A stretch of DNA of 64,000 nucleotides from Scleropages formosus (lineage: Eukaryota > Chordata > Actinopteri > Osteoglossiformes > Osteoglossidae). The stretch lies in assembly GCF_900964775.1 (NCBI RefSeq), contig NC_041813.1, positions 32,552,960-32,616,959 of the forward strand, written 5' to 3'. The position numbers and the translations under genes were made by a program. The notes below the pieces were generated by a model. It worked only from the letters and a program-made list of their open reading frames with translations, searched no databases and was not told the origin of the DNA. Every line of letters begins with the position of its first letter. Position 1 is the stretch's first letter. Shown here piece after piece: positions 23,901 through 35,170 of the stretch.

Positions 23901-25018
23901 AGTTCCTGTCCTCAACGTCCCCCCTGCTGCCCATGGACTACGAGGAGTTTGTGCGCGGTTGCCACCTGGGCGTCTTCCCCTCCTACTACGAGCCCTGGGG
24001 CTACACGCCAGGTGCGTGTCTGGGTTTGCGTGTATGTGTGTGTCCACTGCGTGTTGACCTCCACCCCGCCGTGTCCCTCACCCTAACCCCTGTCCTTGTC
24101 CCCCCTCCAGCCGAGTGCACGGTCATGGGGATTCCCTCCGTTTCCACCAACCTGTCCGGCTTTGGCTGCTTCATGGAGGAGCACATCGCCGACCCGTCGG
24201 CCTACGGTACGACCCCCTCCGTCCCACTCCTGCACCCTCGTCCTTGTCTCACCCAGCAGCGCTCACCCGTGCCCCCCCTCTCAGGAATCTACATCCTGGA
24301 CCGGCGCTTTCGCAGCATCGACGAGTCATGCCACCAGCTCACCTCCTTCCTCTTCCAGTTCTGCCAGCAGAGTCGGCGCCAGCGCATCATCCAGCGGAAC
24401 CGCACTGAGCGCCTCAGCGACCTGCTTGACTGGCGCTACCTGGGCCGGGTGAGTTCCGGAGGTGGGGGAGGGGGGGCACCTCCTACTGCGACCAGTGTAT
24501 AACCGCGCCCCGCTGTTCCTCTCAGTACTACATCTCAGCACGCCACATGGCCCTGGCCAAGGCCTTTCCAGACACCTACTGCTACGAGCCTCAGGAGCCG
24601 CCCTCCGTAAGTGTTTGTGTGCGTGCGTGCGTGTGCGTGTGTGTGCCTTCCCTCCTTGCTGCCCACCTTGTTGACTGCAGCCCCTCTCCCTGTGATGCTG
24701 CAGACCCAGGGCTTCCGCTACCCTCGTCCCGCCTCGGTGCCGCCCTCCCCCGCCCTGTCGCGCCACTCCTCCCCCCACCACAGCGAGGCCGAAGACGAGG
24801 ATGACGAGAGATATGACGAGGATCTGGAGGCCGAGAAGGACCGCCAGAACATCCGCCAGCCTTTCTCTCTGCCGCTCAGGAACAAGGGCGCACTGCCGTA
24901 CTCCATGGCCGCCTCCGAGGGCGATGGCAGCCCTGCCCCCTCCCCGCCCAGCTCCATCCCCTCCCCTCCCAGCTCCATCACATCTCCTTCGGACTCCATG
25001 TGTAGTGAGAAGAACTGA
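20923..25018 (+). CDS. gys1: Glycogen synthase 1 (muscle type)
   Basis: This cytosolic enzyme elongates glycogen from UDP-glucose after glycogenin priming. Fifteen coding exons join in frame to 734 residues (human GYS1 is 737): 20923-21040, 21127-21308, 22044-22235, 22324-22509, 22586-22730, 22824-22941, 23023-23143, 23234-23340, 23459-23518, 23603-23795, 23885-24011, 24111-24206, 24285-24448, 24526-24606 and 24704-25018. The catalytic E-x7-E motif is EPWGYTPAE. The arginine cluster that senses glucose 6-phosphate, [18 protein letters not shown], is complete. N-terminal phosphosites (Ser8 and Ser11 in [12 protein letters not shown]) and the GSK3/CK2 ladder [20 protein letters not shown] are conserved, so hormonal control is expected to be retained. 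The distal tail is Ser/Pro-rich ([16 protein letters not shown]) and diverges from mammals. GYS1 rather than liver GYS2 is favoured by the tail and by the neighbours. Confidence 0.96.
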
Positions 25019-25496
25019 GCAGTTTATTTCCTCCATCACATTCTTCTTTTTCTTTCTTTCTCTCTCTCACACACACACACACACATGCGTAATTCACTCG
25101 GTACACATTGGGTGAGTCTGTAACACTTCCCCTTCACACACCAGTCAATCACTGTGCGTGTAGTTGTGACACTCCCTGCGTGCACACCCACAAGGGACAA
25201 CCTAAACACTCCGCACGCGCGCGCGCACACACACTCCATGCACACACATGCTGAGAGACAGTGTTCTACAGTATTAACGGTGAGATACAGCTGAACTGTG
25301 ACTTCAGAGAGACGTGAACAAGCCTGACACACACACACACACACACAGGGCATGAAAGAGAGGCAAGGAACTTTAACCATATGACGAGGTCACAGTGGAG
25401 TAACTCTCTGGTCACAGAGAAACTAACCCTGGCTGAACACTGACAGTGGCCTGTCTTCCTCATGCTTCTGGCTCTCACCTTTCCTTCAGGAACACT

Positions 25497-25497
<1 letters not shown>

Positions 25498-25547
<50 letters not shown>

Positions 25548-25551
25548 GTAC
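25498..25551. repeat. (GT)n microsatellite
   Basis: About 50 bases of nearly pure GT repeat in the probable gys1 3' untranslated region. Confidence 0.9.
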
Positions 25552-25831
25552 ACACAGGTGTGGAGTGTCACTTAGCTGCCCAGCCTTCTCTTTATACAGT
25601 GGGAAGGTGTGTCAGTGAGCTGTGTGTGACATCAGGAATAGACACCAAGAGAGCACAGAGACGAAGGTCCTTTGTCAGACTCTTCCTGTCCTGTTGACGC
25701 GATGCCACGCCACATGGTACACATGACTGAGAAGACACACACAGAGCCTTGTTGCTGCAGCACACAGCGAGTGTGACGACATGGTGGACACGTTATACAC
25801 ACACGCACACAGTGCTGCGGAAGTAGCGCAA

Positions 25832-25837
25832 AATAAA
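25832..25837 (+). terminator. Polyadenylation signal AATAAA, gys1
   Basis: This is the first clear AATAAA after the gys1 stop, about 810 bases downstream, and lies before the convergent aspdh gene ends at 26081. Confidence 0.55.
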
Positions 25838-26080
25838 GGTCCTACATGAACGGAGCTGGTGGTGTCCGTGTGCTTTGTGCATCGCAGACGTGTCTCGGTC
25901 CCGTCTGCGTGTCTGTGCACCTGGGTGTACTTTCTCCTCTTCCTGCAGCAGGGGTCACTGGAGGTCAGGTCAGCGCTCAGCACAGGTACACTGTGCCGCC
26001 GTGGCCTCTGCACACTGTAGGGGTGGCAGGGGCGAGAGAGAAGACGAGTGGCTGGCGGTGGCGCTCCGCTGCTCTGCATG

Positions 26081-27356
26081 TCAACAGATGTCAGATAACG
26101 GCCACCCACCGAGCAGACTGCTCCAGAAGGATCTGAAGGTGGCGCTGCCGGTCACGGCTCCCAGCTGCGCTGGGTTTCTCCTCACCGTGGTGACCGAGAA
26201 GCCGTCGACCCCAGTGATCTGGAGCTCCAGCACATGGTACTCGCTGAGCCTGGGGGGGAGGGGCGAGAGTGAGTTTGTTCCGCCGGTGGGAGGGGAGCGG
26301 AGGCGGGTCGGGGCTCTGGACACCGGACACCCACCCCGTGTCAGACACGAGCTCCCCCTCCACGCCGCCGAAGCCCAACGAGCTCGCCGCTATGGCGGCC
26401 GCAGCCATCGTGTTCACGTTGTTGGGGGCCAGGGGGCAAAGGTCGGCCACAGAGCCGCGGAACAGCAGCCGGCGGCCCTCGCCCTCGACCCAGTTGCGGC
26501 GGAGCGCCCCCTCCAGGCGGAAACAGGATGGGTGTTTGCACATGCGCAACGAGAGGCCCTGCAGCGAAGAGGATGTACGAGCAAAAGTCAGAGGTCGCGG
26601 GGCGGGACGGGGCGGGGCGGGTCGTCCTCTCACCGTCAGCAAACCACTTTCGCTGAGCCGCTGGATGTCCTGTCCGCCCCACAATGCACCGCTGGGAACA
26701 TACAGCGTCCTCCCGTGATGTACCGCTGCCCGGCGTAGCTGCCCGTTCAGCTGTGGGTCCGAAAGTGCCGACGGCGAGCCCACCTGGCCGACGGGAGAGC
26801 GGTCAAAAGCCAGGCGCCAGAGGCAAAACCGATTGTGGCAGGAAGTGAGGTCGTGGCAGGAAGTGAGGTCATACCAGGAAGTGACTGTGAGCGAGAAACA
26901 TCTCCCCAAAGTCCTTCACCACCTGTGGGTGGCACACCTCCACGATCACATCAGCACTCCTGAAACAGAGACAGGCGCTGGGGGAACCCGACCCTGGGAG
27001 TGTCTCGGGTGCGAGGAGGCCGGGCGGACGCTCGCTTGGCGGAAGACGTACCTCTCGGGGAAGTCAGACAGCTGCTCCAGGATCAGCTCCTCTGGGACGG
27101 ACCCTCTCAGCCTCTCGGGACTCCTGTTCCAGACGAACGCGAGACGCAGGCCCGCCTCGTGGCCCTCGGCTAGGATCCGCCCCACCAGGTATTGTCCTGC
27201 AGGGGGCACAGCGGCTGAGGTTGAGGTTGCAGAGTCGCGTCCCGGGAAGGGCTCTGCACTCGAACCCTCGTAGTCGAGTGGAAGCGAAGACTTGCTGAAA
27301 TACGAACCTAAGTGTCCGTATCCCACGATTCCCACGGCCGTCGCGCTGCCTGCCAT
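26081..27356 (-). CDS. aspdh: Aspartate dehydrogenase domain-containing protein
   Basis: This is a putative NAD(P)-dependent L-aspartate dehydrogenase; the mammalian protein's substrate is not firmly settled. The ATG at 27356 opens MAGSATAVGIVGYGHLG, the Rossmann GxGxxG fold. Downstream exons encode LAFVWNRSPERLRG, SADVIVEVCHPQVVKDFGE, SPSALSDPQLNGQL, GALWGGQDIQRL, NNVNTMAAAAIAASSLGF, and GAVTGSATFRSFWSSLL before the stop at 26081 (ending LSDIC). Every block matches human ASPDH in order, including the NTMAAAA catalytic-domain stretch. An upstream in-frame ATG at 27416 was rejected because the mammalian start aligns at 27356. It shares a 734-bp head-to-head interval with tmem86b. An 18-bp tandem repeat (26830-26885) overlaps one exon's donor site. 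Confidence 0.92.
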
Positions 27357-28090
27357 GACGTCTCTAGGAACACACACGCACACACACGTGCAGAGAGAGA
27401 TGTGTAAAAGACCCATTCAAGTGTCGCCCCACGGAAGTGGCGTGTGCCCCGTCCCACTGTGCCAATCACCATGAGGGCGAACACACCTGAAGGACGCCTG
27501 CAGCTCTCACTCTTCTCTCGCGGCCCCGAGACGAACCCGTGAGCCGTGCGTTCTGGCCCCCCGCTGCATTGTGGGAAGGAGGAGGTGGACTTTGAATGAA
27601 TCAGTTAGTTATTAATTTGGGCTCTGGTCCCTGTGAGCTGGAATGTGGTGCTGATGAGGTACAAAAGGGGGGGGGACACTTGCTGTGACCGGTGTGCGTG
27701 TGTGTGTGTGTGTATGATGAGTGAGTCAATAGAGGAGTGAAACGTTACTAATACCAGAGAGAAATTGCGTCCGGATGCAGTGGCACACGATGTATAATGG
27801 AGTACGGAACTCGGTAACTGTGTCCGAGAGCGGAGACCACGATGCCCCCCACGGCCTCCGCTCCGTCACGTTATCGTGCGGCAGGACGATCCGTGCGCCG
27901 CGTTCCAGCAACACACTCACCTTTGACCCTGGAACCGAAGGCCTTATCAGCGCTCATCGAACACTCTGACATGATTCGGCAGGCAAAGTGCAGAGTCCAC
28001 AGGCGGCCGAAGCGGCGCGGCCGGTGCAGACGCACAGGCGCGTACACGTACACACTCTCGCTCTCACTCACGGACACGCACGGGGCCGAG
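27357..28090. promoter_or_regulatory. aspdh/tmem86b head-to-head interval, candidate shared promoter
   Basis: Only 734 bp separate the two divergent start codons, so both promoters lie here and may be one bidirectional promoter. The interval holds a G run near 27668-27675, a short GT run near 27697-27713 and CpG-rich sequence near 27880-28080. No individual factor site is convincing. Confidence 0.5.
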
Positions 28091-29054
28091 ATGGACATCC
28101 TGGAGACGCACGCGTACGACCGCAGACAGCGCCGGAACACGGTGAGGCGGGGACCCCGTCTGGCAGCATGGCGTCACGTGTTCGCGTGCGCATGTGAAGG
28201 TGTATGGGAATACAGGTCAGCGTGTGGTCAGCGCTGGCACCAGGCTCATCTGCCCCCCGTCTCTCTCGCCCCCAGAGCTGCGTCCTGTGCCTCGCTCTCC
28301 TGCCTTTCTTCCTCTGCACCTGCATCTACTTCCACCTCTGGATTCCGGAATCTTCACCGTCGCCCTTCGCCGCAGCGCTCAAGTGCGGCCCGGTGCTCTC
28401 GCTCGCCCTGCTGGTGCTCTGCTACAACGGGGGGCAGAGCCTGTGGGGTGTGGCGGGGGGCCTCGTCTTGTCCGCGGGGGGAGACGCCTGCCTCGTGTGG
28501 CCCGAACGCTTTCTCCACGGTAAGGAGGGCAGCGCGTCCACGCTTCCGCTCAGGTGTGTGTTCGAGAGCTGAAAGGTCGTGCCGCTGACTTCTCCCCAGG
28601 TATGGCCTGCTTCGGCGCCGCACACCTGCTCTACTGCGCCGCCTTCCTGTCCCAGCGCTACTCGTCCCCATCCTCGTCCATCGTCCCGCTGCTGTGCTCC
28701 ATCGCTCTGTGGGCCACGGGGGGCACCGTCTACTATCACATTCTGCCTTTCGTGCAGCAGAACCCGGACGCAGGCGTCCTCGTCCCGGCCGTCGCCGTGT
28801 ACACGTTGCTCATAGTGACCATGGCGACACTGGCCGTTCGTACCCGGCGTCCTCTGACCGGTGCCGGGAGCCTCGTGTTCATGGTCTCGGACCTGAGCCT
28901 TGCCCTGCAAGTCTTCCAGGTGATCGAGCCCAGCACGGGCATCAGGGTGGTCGTCATGGCAACATACTACTTGGCCCAGCTGCTGATAGCCGTGGGAGAC
29001 GTGTCGGCCGGCGCTGAACAGGAGGACGGGCTGGGAAAGAGGAAGCGGGTCTAA
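28091..29054 (+). CDS. tmem86b: Lysoplasmalogenase TMEM86B (YhhN family)
   Basis: This multi-pass enzyme of the endoplasmic reticulum cleaves the vinyl-ether bond of lysoplasmalogen to free aldehyde and glycerophospho-base. Three coding exons (28091-28141, 28276-28519, 28600-29054) give 249 residues; human TMEM86B is about 226. The family landmarks are CTCIYFHLWIPES, KCGPVLSLALLVL, SAGGDACLVWPERF, GMACFGAAHLLYCAAF, and a late MVSDLSLALQVF followed by VVMATYYLAQLLIAVG. The acidic residues in SAGGDACL and MVSDLSL match the conserved aspartates of the YhhN family. The tail ends in a basic KRKRV. TMEM86A was considered; the neighbouring hspbp1 and kmt5c support TMEM86B. Confidence 0.9.
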
Positions 29055-29296
29055 GGTGGGGGGGACACTCAGAAACTCGTTCCACACTGTTTCTGCTGTT
29101 ACCCCCAAGTTCAACCATTGAACTCTGCCTCCTTGAGCCAGGACTCACACACACACACACCTCACACCAGAATGCACTTCCTTTAATGGGGAACCACAAC
29201 AATCCAGCAAGCTGAATCAGACAAAGACTGGCACATATGTTCACACTACTGTGTGTGTGTGTGTGTGTGTGTACGTGCACGCTGCTGTCACACTCC

Positions 29297-29302
29297 CTTT
29301 AT
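29297..29302 (-). terminator. Polyadenylation signal AATAAA (minus), hspbp1
   Basis: TTTATT on the plus strand is AATAAA for hspbp1, 170 bases past its stop. An ATTAAA follows near 29182. Confidence 0.5.
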
Positions 29303-29360
29303 TGTGTGTCTAATGAATCTTGTGCCTGTAGCTCTCACTCCACTGTTCACACAGAAGCCC

Positions 29361-29366
29361 AATAAA
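29361..29366 (+). terminator. Polyadenylation signal AATAAA, tmem86b
   Basis: AATAAA lies 307 bases past the tmem86b stop and on the far side of the hspbp1 signal, so the two 3' ends should overlap. Confidence 0.5.
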
Positions 29367-29471
29367 TGTCTGTGCGGAAGGAGCTTCGCCTTCCAGCTTC
29401 AAGTCCGCTTGTCTGTGCTGAGCTGTCTGGGGTTCGACTGTGGGAAGAGGGGGTGTTGGGGGGGGGGGCCC

Positions 29472-31043
29472 TCAGCGGTCCATGCCGTTGTCGTCGGGAA
29501 GCTGGCCCTGGAAGCAGGCGGCACGCAGACGCTCGCAGAACTCCAGTTCCTCCTGCGGGGGGTTACAGCCGAGTTACCGTCACCGTCCGTGCTGCCACGG
29601 GGTCCAGGTGCGCGGGGTGCGAGACACCGGCCTACCTGGCTCTCCGGCCGGCCCTCCAGCTCTTCGGCTCTGTGCTTCAGCAGCTCGCCGAGGCCCAGGG
29701 CTGGCTCGCGGCAGTCCCTCACGCCACGGGGACACTCGTCCACCAGACTGGGCCAGCACCGCGGAGCAGGGACAGAAGTGAGACAGCATGAGCGCGGAAG
29801 CACGAAGACACGCGTAAAGGGGGGGTACCGGTGTGAGAGGAGCGCACTGCTCAACCGTACCAGCAGAGGGCGCCGAGCACGTGCTCGTGGAAGGGCGAGT
29901 GCGGAGAGCGGAGCACGGAGACGAGCTGCTGCACCATGCCCATGGAAAGCACCGTGTCTGCGGAGGGACAACAGGTGGACGGTCAGCTTTGCACACGCGC
30001 GTAGACACGTGCGCACGCACGCACACACACACACACACACACACGCACGCACGCACACGCTTCCTCCCAGCATCCGTTACCTCTGTGCTCAGGATAGGCG
30101 GTCAGCAGGTTGAGCAGCAGGAACGCAGACTTGGTCCTGAGCTTCTCGTTGTCCGACTGCATCCCTCGCATCAGCACCGAAAATCCATCGTGTGACAGGA
30201 AGGCGCGCAGCCCCGCTTCCTGCTCCCGCACCAGACCTACGCAGAGACGCCGTGAGAGCGCGTCGCCGGAGAAGGAGGCGCCCGCAGCAGGCAGGATCCT
30301 TAGAGAGGGGCTCGTACTCACAGGAGACGGCGTAGAGCGCCTTCACGCGCACCGTCGGGTGCTCGTCCGTGTCCGTGAGCCGCAGCAGCCTCAGCAGCGC
30401 CTCCTGCTGGAGCAGGTAGCACTGCACTTCGGGCATGTTTTGCGCACAGGAGGCGAAGAGCTGGGCCGCCCTCCACCTGACCTCCCCCCGCCGGTGCGAG
30501 AGGCACCGAGACAGGCACAGGTCCAGGCCGCCCAGCGCCATCAGGTCTGACGGAGACACGGAGCGAGACGGTTTCAGCGTGCCGGCCGGCTGCGGAGACG
30601 CGCTCCCCGCGCCACTTCCCGGGCCTCACCTCTGGCATTGTCCAGGTTCTCACAGAGCTCCGAGAGCAGCTCCAGCGCGGCCTCCACTCCGTCCTCGTCC
30701 TCGTCCTCGTCCTCGCAGACGTCCTCGCCGCCGCCCAGGCCCCTGCGCAGAACGGCCAGGCACTCCTTCATCTGCTCCACCTCGTCCCGCTGCCCGTGGC
30801 AAAGCTCGGCGAGCGCCTCCCGCAGCCACGCCTTCCTCTGCGGGCACAGGGCGACGGCGGGTGAGCGCCTGGCCTGGGGTGGCGTGGCGCGGCGCGGCGG
30901 AGCCGTGCCATGCGCCGACTTACCTCCTCCGACATGGGCTCGCTGGGGGCGGGGCCATCCGCTGCAGAGCCCGCCTCCACCGCCATGCGCAGGACACCCT
31001 GCAGGTTGCGGGGATGCTGCCTCTCGCCGCCACCTTGTGCCAT
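29472..31043 (-). CDS. hspbp1: Hsp70-binding protein 1 (HspBP1)
   Basis: This cytosolic armadillo-repeat nucleotide exchange factor releases ADP from Hsp70 and inhibits the CHIP ligase. The ATG at 31043 gives MAQGGGERQHPRNLQGVL, then PMSEE, then an exon starting RKAWLREALAELCHGQRDEV. Following exons encode GEVRWRAAQLFASCAQNM, TVRVKALYAVSC, VREQEAGLRAFL, DGFSVLMRGMQ, KSAFLLLNLLTAYPEH, SMGMVQQLV, SPFHEHVLGALC, VRDCREPALGLGELLKHR and EELEFCERL, ending NGMDR with a stop at 29472. All blocks are in the order of human HSPBP1, including the C-terminal DSMDR-like end. The long glycine tract of the mammalian N-terminus is absent. An acidic run of Glu-Asp pairs (DNA near 30694-30722, a repeated CTCGTC on the plus strand) sits between the first and second helical repeats and looks like a local expansion. 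Confidence 0.95.
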
Positions 31044-31839
31044 GGTCACCTGGGGGCGGGGGCGGTCAGGCAGATCAGATGCTGCGTTTCGCATGATGAT
31101 CGTGGTCCTCCACTTCATCACGTGAGCTCTGTCTGTGTACTGCGCGAGTCAGTACGACGACTTGTCTTGATTACATCATATCATGACTAGTACTAGTAAT
31201 AAGAACGGCTCGGGCCGCCCGGGGAGGAGACGAGCACACGAGGCTAGCTACTACTGCGAAACTAAACTTGTAACTTAGGCAGCAAACTGGTGGTGTGGTG
31301 GTGGCGAAGTGATCGATTCGTGAGAAGAAGTGTGTCCACTCCGCACTCGCTGCTCGGCTCAGTCACCCGTCCTCCGTCTCTTCCACTTACCCGTTACCGC
31401 AGGCAGCCCAGCGAATGAAGGCAAGGATCAGAATAGACTCGTGCTTCTCGAGCAGACGCGCGCCGCCCGCAGACTCTTCGCAGAAGGAATCTGGAATATT
31501 CCGGACGCTCGGAAACACACGATCGCGACACAACAGGCAACCATGCTGCCCTCGGCCGTAACGTACCCAATAAAGGCGCACAGTCGTTTGCAACCAACGG
31601 ACCGTAACACTAATAGTAGCCGCGTACACTGTTTTTACATTTACCTACGGTATTTATCTGTCACTTCTCGCCAAGCGACTTCCAGTGAACACCATTCCCC
31701 AAGGTGACTTACACTGCTTGATACACCGCTTGCAATGACTCAATCATCCCTACACCAGTGAAACACACAGAAAGATATACATATATATGCACACAAACAT
31801 GCATTATGAGTAATTTCAGAGTCACCAGTCCACTTGAAC

Positions 31840-31995
31840 AGCAGCATGTCTTTGGAGTGTGGGAGGAAACCCACACAGACAGGGGGAGAACATGCAAACT
31901 CTACACAGACTGAGGGGAGACTGAATCCATGTCTTCTCGCACCCCCCAGGCGGTGTAAGGCAAAGGCGCTACTCGGGGCGCCACCATGTCGCAGC
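31840..31995 (-). mobile_element. SINE-like copy with DANA/Mermaid-type core, reverse
   Basis: GGAGAACATGCAAACTC and GGAGGAAACCCACAC are the reverse complement of the core seen at 2430 and 36785. A tRNA-like head follows near 31950-31990. Confidence 0.6.
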
Positions 31996-32639
31996 TTTAC
32001 GTTTTGCACATCTTCATAAATACTGAGGCCTCGATGCTTATATTGTCTTTTCACAGCACCAATGTCATTCAGCTAATGTAAAATGTATGTAAAAAATGCA
32101 AAGCATTTTTTTAACATAAAACTTTTTGTTTCATCTTTTTTTAGCAAGGGGCTCCACTAGAATAATAAAAGAGCAAAAATTAAGAAAATGCAATTACACC
32201 AAGGCATCGTAACGACCCGCGTTACTGTGTTTGAGTGGGAAATGTGTTTATGGTAATTGGTTAGCGTTTGGTGGCATACAGGGCATATAAGGGGGTGATT
32301 GCATCTGCCATGAGGGGGGAAAAGAGGGGAGAGCCTGGGCGCGCTAAGCAGGCTGGGAAGGCTGGCTGGAGGCGCAGGTCCTGGAGGAAACGGGGCCCTC
32401 GGACCGAGAGCGTTATTATTCCGCTGTGCGCCGGTGTTCGAATAAAGCATTCGACGTGAACGCTGCCTCTGCGTCCTTCTTCTCCTCATCCAAACTCACG
32501 GCGCTGCGCGCCACAGTATTTTAGTTTTCTACATGTACTTTTGCTGCATAATCTGTGAGTCGTTCTCACAACCAAGAAAAAATCGGACGACCCTCCATCT
32601 GACAGTCGGCTCCTGAATGTGGATGGGAGGCCTTGGTGA

Positions 32640-32800
32640 GAATAGCGTCACCAGCGCGGAGCGCTCTTATTGGTCAACGCTCTTCGAGTCAGTCGACTGG
32701 GGGCGGGGCTTCCCACATGCACTCACGGTGTAGACCAATCACAGCGCACGTTTTCGAACCGAGCGTCAGAGCGACCATTGACACGAAGGAAATGGCGTAG
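32640..32800. promoter_or_regulatory. Candidate promoter upstream of kmt5c
   Basis: Two opposed CCAAT boxes (ATTGGTCAAC near 32669 and ACCAATCACAG near 32733) flank a GGGGGCGGGGC GC box near 32699-32709. GAAATGGCG near 32789 resembles a YY1-type start element. The CpG-rich stretch that follows (33000-33180) could be a noncoding first exon of kmt5c. Distance to the hspbp1 ATG is 1.6 kb, so bidirectional use is possible. Confidence 0.4.
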
Positions 32801-33424
32801 AGGGTCGCGGCGACTTAAGGGTGACAAAAAAAGTAAAGGTTTTTTTGCGCTGTTAGAGACGGTGGAAGTTCTGTATTGAAAGGGCAAAATATTCAGTTAA
32901 ATTCCAAGGCCCTGTTAAAACTACCGGCGTACGTTTGCAAATGATTTCAGTGTCGCACTGGCACGGAATAACGGTTCGCTGCAGGTAGCCGCTAGCTAAG
33001 GCAGTGCTGTGCACACGGCGGCGGCGCGGCACGCGCGGCTGCTGCTGGAAGCTTCCTTTGCCCAGTCTTCGTTCCTCCCAGGCTGTGCGTGTGTGGCGTG
33101 GGGACCGAGCGCCTGTCGACCGGGCTGCGAGGAGGGAGCGCGGAAGCTTAGTGAGTGTCGCCTGGCTCGGTTGGTAAGGTCTTCCTTTTTTTATGCTCCC
33201 TGAGTGAATGGCAGCTGGCTGCACTCCGTCCGCGCGCTCTGCCTCCTCTTCTGTCGTGTGTGTGTGACGCGCGCGCTTCATCATCACCACCACCAGCGAC
33301 TCCGCGGCGTGGCGTCGCGAGAGTTGCGAAGCGCTCGGACCCTTGCCCTGGGCTGGAGCGGTTGTTGCTGTCGTTGTGCACCGCTACCACTCTACAACAC
33401 TGTCCACCGCCATAGCAGTGCTAT

Positions 33425-33640
33425 ATAGCTGCGGCTAGCGTAGTGGTTAGCGCAAGTGCTTTCGGACCCAAAGGTCGCAGGTTCGAGCCTCGCCTCCGCG
33501 CAAGACTTGTTTCACTAAACTTTAGTTTACCCCAGCAGCTGTGTAACACGCTTGGAGGAAACACTACTGTGTGTTGCTGTACACCACAATACACTAGACT
33601 AGTGTAAAGTGCTGTACATGATCGTACAAAAGTGTGTATG
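33425..33640 (+). mobile_element. tRNA-derived SINE
   Basis: The head shows an A-box-like GTAGTGGTTAGCG (33439 on) and a B box GGTTCGAGCC (33480 on), 40 bases apart as in a tRNA promoter. The sequence continues into an unrelated body. The 3' end is not defined. Confidence 0.6.
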
Positions 33641-33784
33641 GAGCATCTGTGTGTGTCCCCAGAAACTCGAGTACGTTCACCTTGTTTTCTCCGTACATTT
33701 TTGCACCTTACTCTCAAAGTGACTTTGTGTTCAGCAGTCCATTTACCCTCGTGTGCCGTAGCCTGGGTGCTTTTACGCCGTCAT

Positions 33785-33870
33785 TTCAGGGTGTGGACCT
33801 CGAGGTCGAATTCCAGCCCGGTTCCTTCGCCTGCAGGCAGCGGCAGTAACCGCTACGCCACCTGCTGAAG
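33785..33870 (-). mobile_element. tRNA-derived SINE head, reverse fragment
   Basis: On the minus strand, GGTGGCGTAGCGGTTAC (A box) is followed by GGAATTCGACC (B-box-like). Only the head is recognisable. Confidence 0.45.
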
Positions 33871-34096
33871 AACCATATGGAAGTCACTGTTTTTTGACAT
33901 ACCTTTACTATTTGTTGCTTTACCTGCTCACGTGTCTCTGCTCATGTGTCCTGCCACACGCGCCTGGCCTGTCTCCGTGCTGAAAGGGGTGCCTCCAGGG
34001 GTTCCACCATGCTGGGTCCGTGGTGAAGAAGAACGCTGGACCAAGAACCCGTTCCCCACTCTGAGGTGAGTGTCTGTCTGTGTCTGTGTCTGTGTT

Positions 34097-34139
<43 letters not shown>

Positions 34140-35103
34140 GAGAGAGGGAGGGTATATGAGCGTTAAGCTAGGAATCTATGTGGCTTACGGCGTAGGATGG
34201 ACGACAGCAAAGGGGTTAGCCCCACCGTACGTCGGCAGGGAGTCCTCGATGAACGTGAGCAGATTCCCCGCTTGGTGTCACACAGCATATATAGACAACG
34301 GACCGTCACTCTGCAATATTAATTCATTCCAGAGTCACCGTCATCTGGTAAAAATGTCAAATTCTCCGACCATTCTCGGTCAGTTCGTGCCCGAGTTTTT
34401 CATGGCACCAAGAAACCATTTCCAAATGTTAAAATATGTTTTCCAACCTTGTTAACATAAAATAATAACATAACAGGAAGATCGTTAACATAAGAAGTGA
34501 ACAGGTGGATATGGTGGCACGGACGTGAGTTCGATCCCTGCTCTGTTTGTGTGCACTTCGCACGTTTTCCCATGTTTGCAGCGGCTTATTCCCAAAGAGG
34601 TGTGTTTTGAGGCCGTTGCACTGGCAGCCTGAGGGAATTTCCTCATGAGGTACGACTGCTCTTATTTACGTGTGAATTAGCAGTAAACTACAGTGCATAT
34701 TTCTCGTAGACTGCAAGAGATATCGATGATATCGTGTGGCTGATATGGCTGATACCGGTGGTGGTATCACATAAAGCTAAACTGCAGTAAATATCACTAA
34801 GGGCACAGCGAGCACAACCGGAGCTCTGCCACTTCCACGACGGTCAGATAAGCGTTGAGGCGGTTGCGCCCACAACACCAGCCCACTAGGCAGCTGCTCA
34901 TTGACTGAAATTACTAAGTCTTACTGCTGATTGGCTGTCATTCCTCCCACAGCTCCGCCCTCACTTTTGTGGGCTCCGAAAAGCGCGATCGTGTTTGCAT
35001 CGTATTTTGAAATATTATCCTGTCATGGAACTTGTTTTATAGTGGAGGACTTGTTTGTTCTGAGGTGTAATAAATGTATTGTGATGCCCTCACGATTTGA
35101 GAG

Positions 35104-35170
35104 TTTACTGCGTGTTATAATTGGATTTTTGGTTTTTTGGACCAAAAATCCAATTGTAACACGCAGTAAA
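35104..35170. repeat. Near-perfect 30-bp inverted repeat (hairpin)
   Basis: The arm at 35104-35133 pairs with the arm at 35141-35170; 29 of 30 positions are complementary and the exception can form a G-T pair. The loop is 7 bases. The right arm abuts the beginning of the recognisable LINE fragment. Confidence 0.9.

Larger units (their letters stand above)
25019..26080. other. gys1/aspdh tail-to-tail interval, microsatellite-rich
   Basis: The interval holds the gys1 3' untranslated region with CA runs near 25070-25085 and 25327-25348 and a long GT run near 25498-25551. The gys1 signal AATAAA is near 25832. No coding exon is seen. Confidence 0.7.
29055..29471. other. tmem86b/hspbp1 convergent 3' region
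   Basis: The 417-bp interval contains both 3' untranslated regions, a GT run near 29250-29272 and opposing polyadenylation signals. No coding sequence is seen. Confidence 0.7.
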
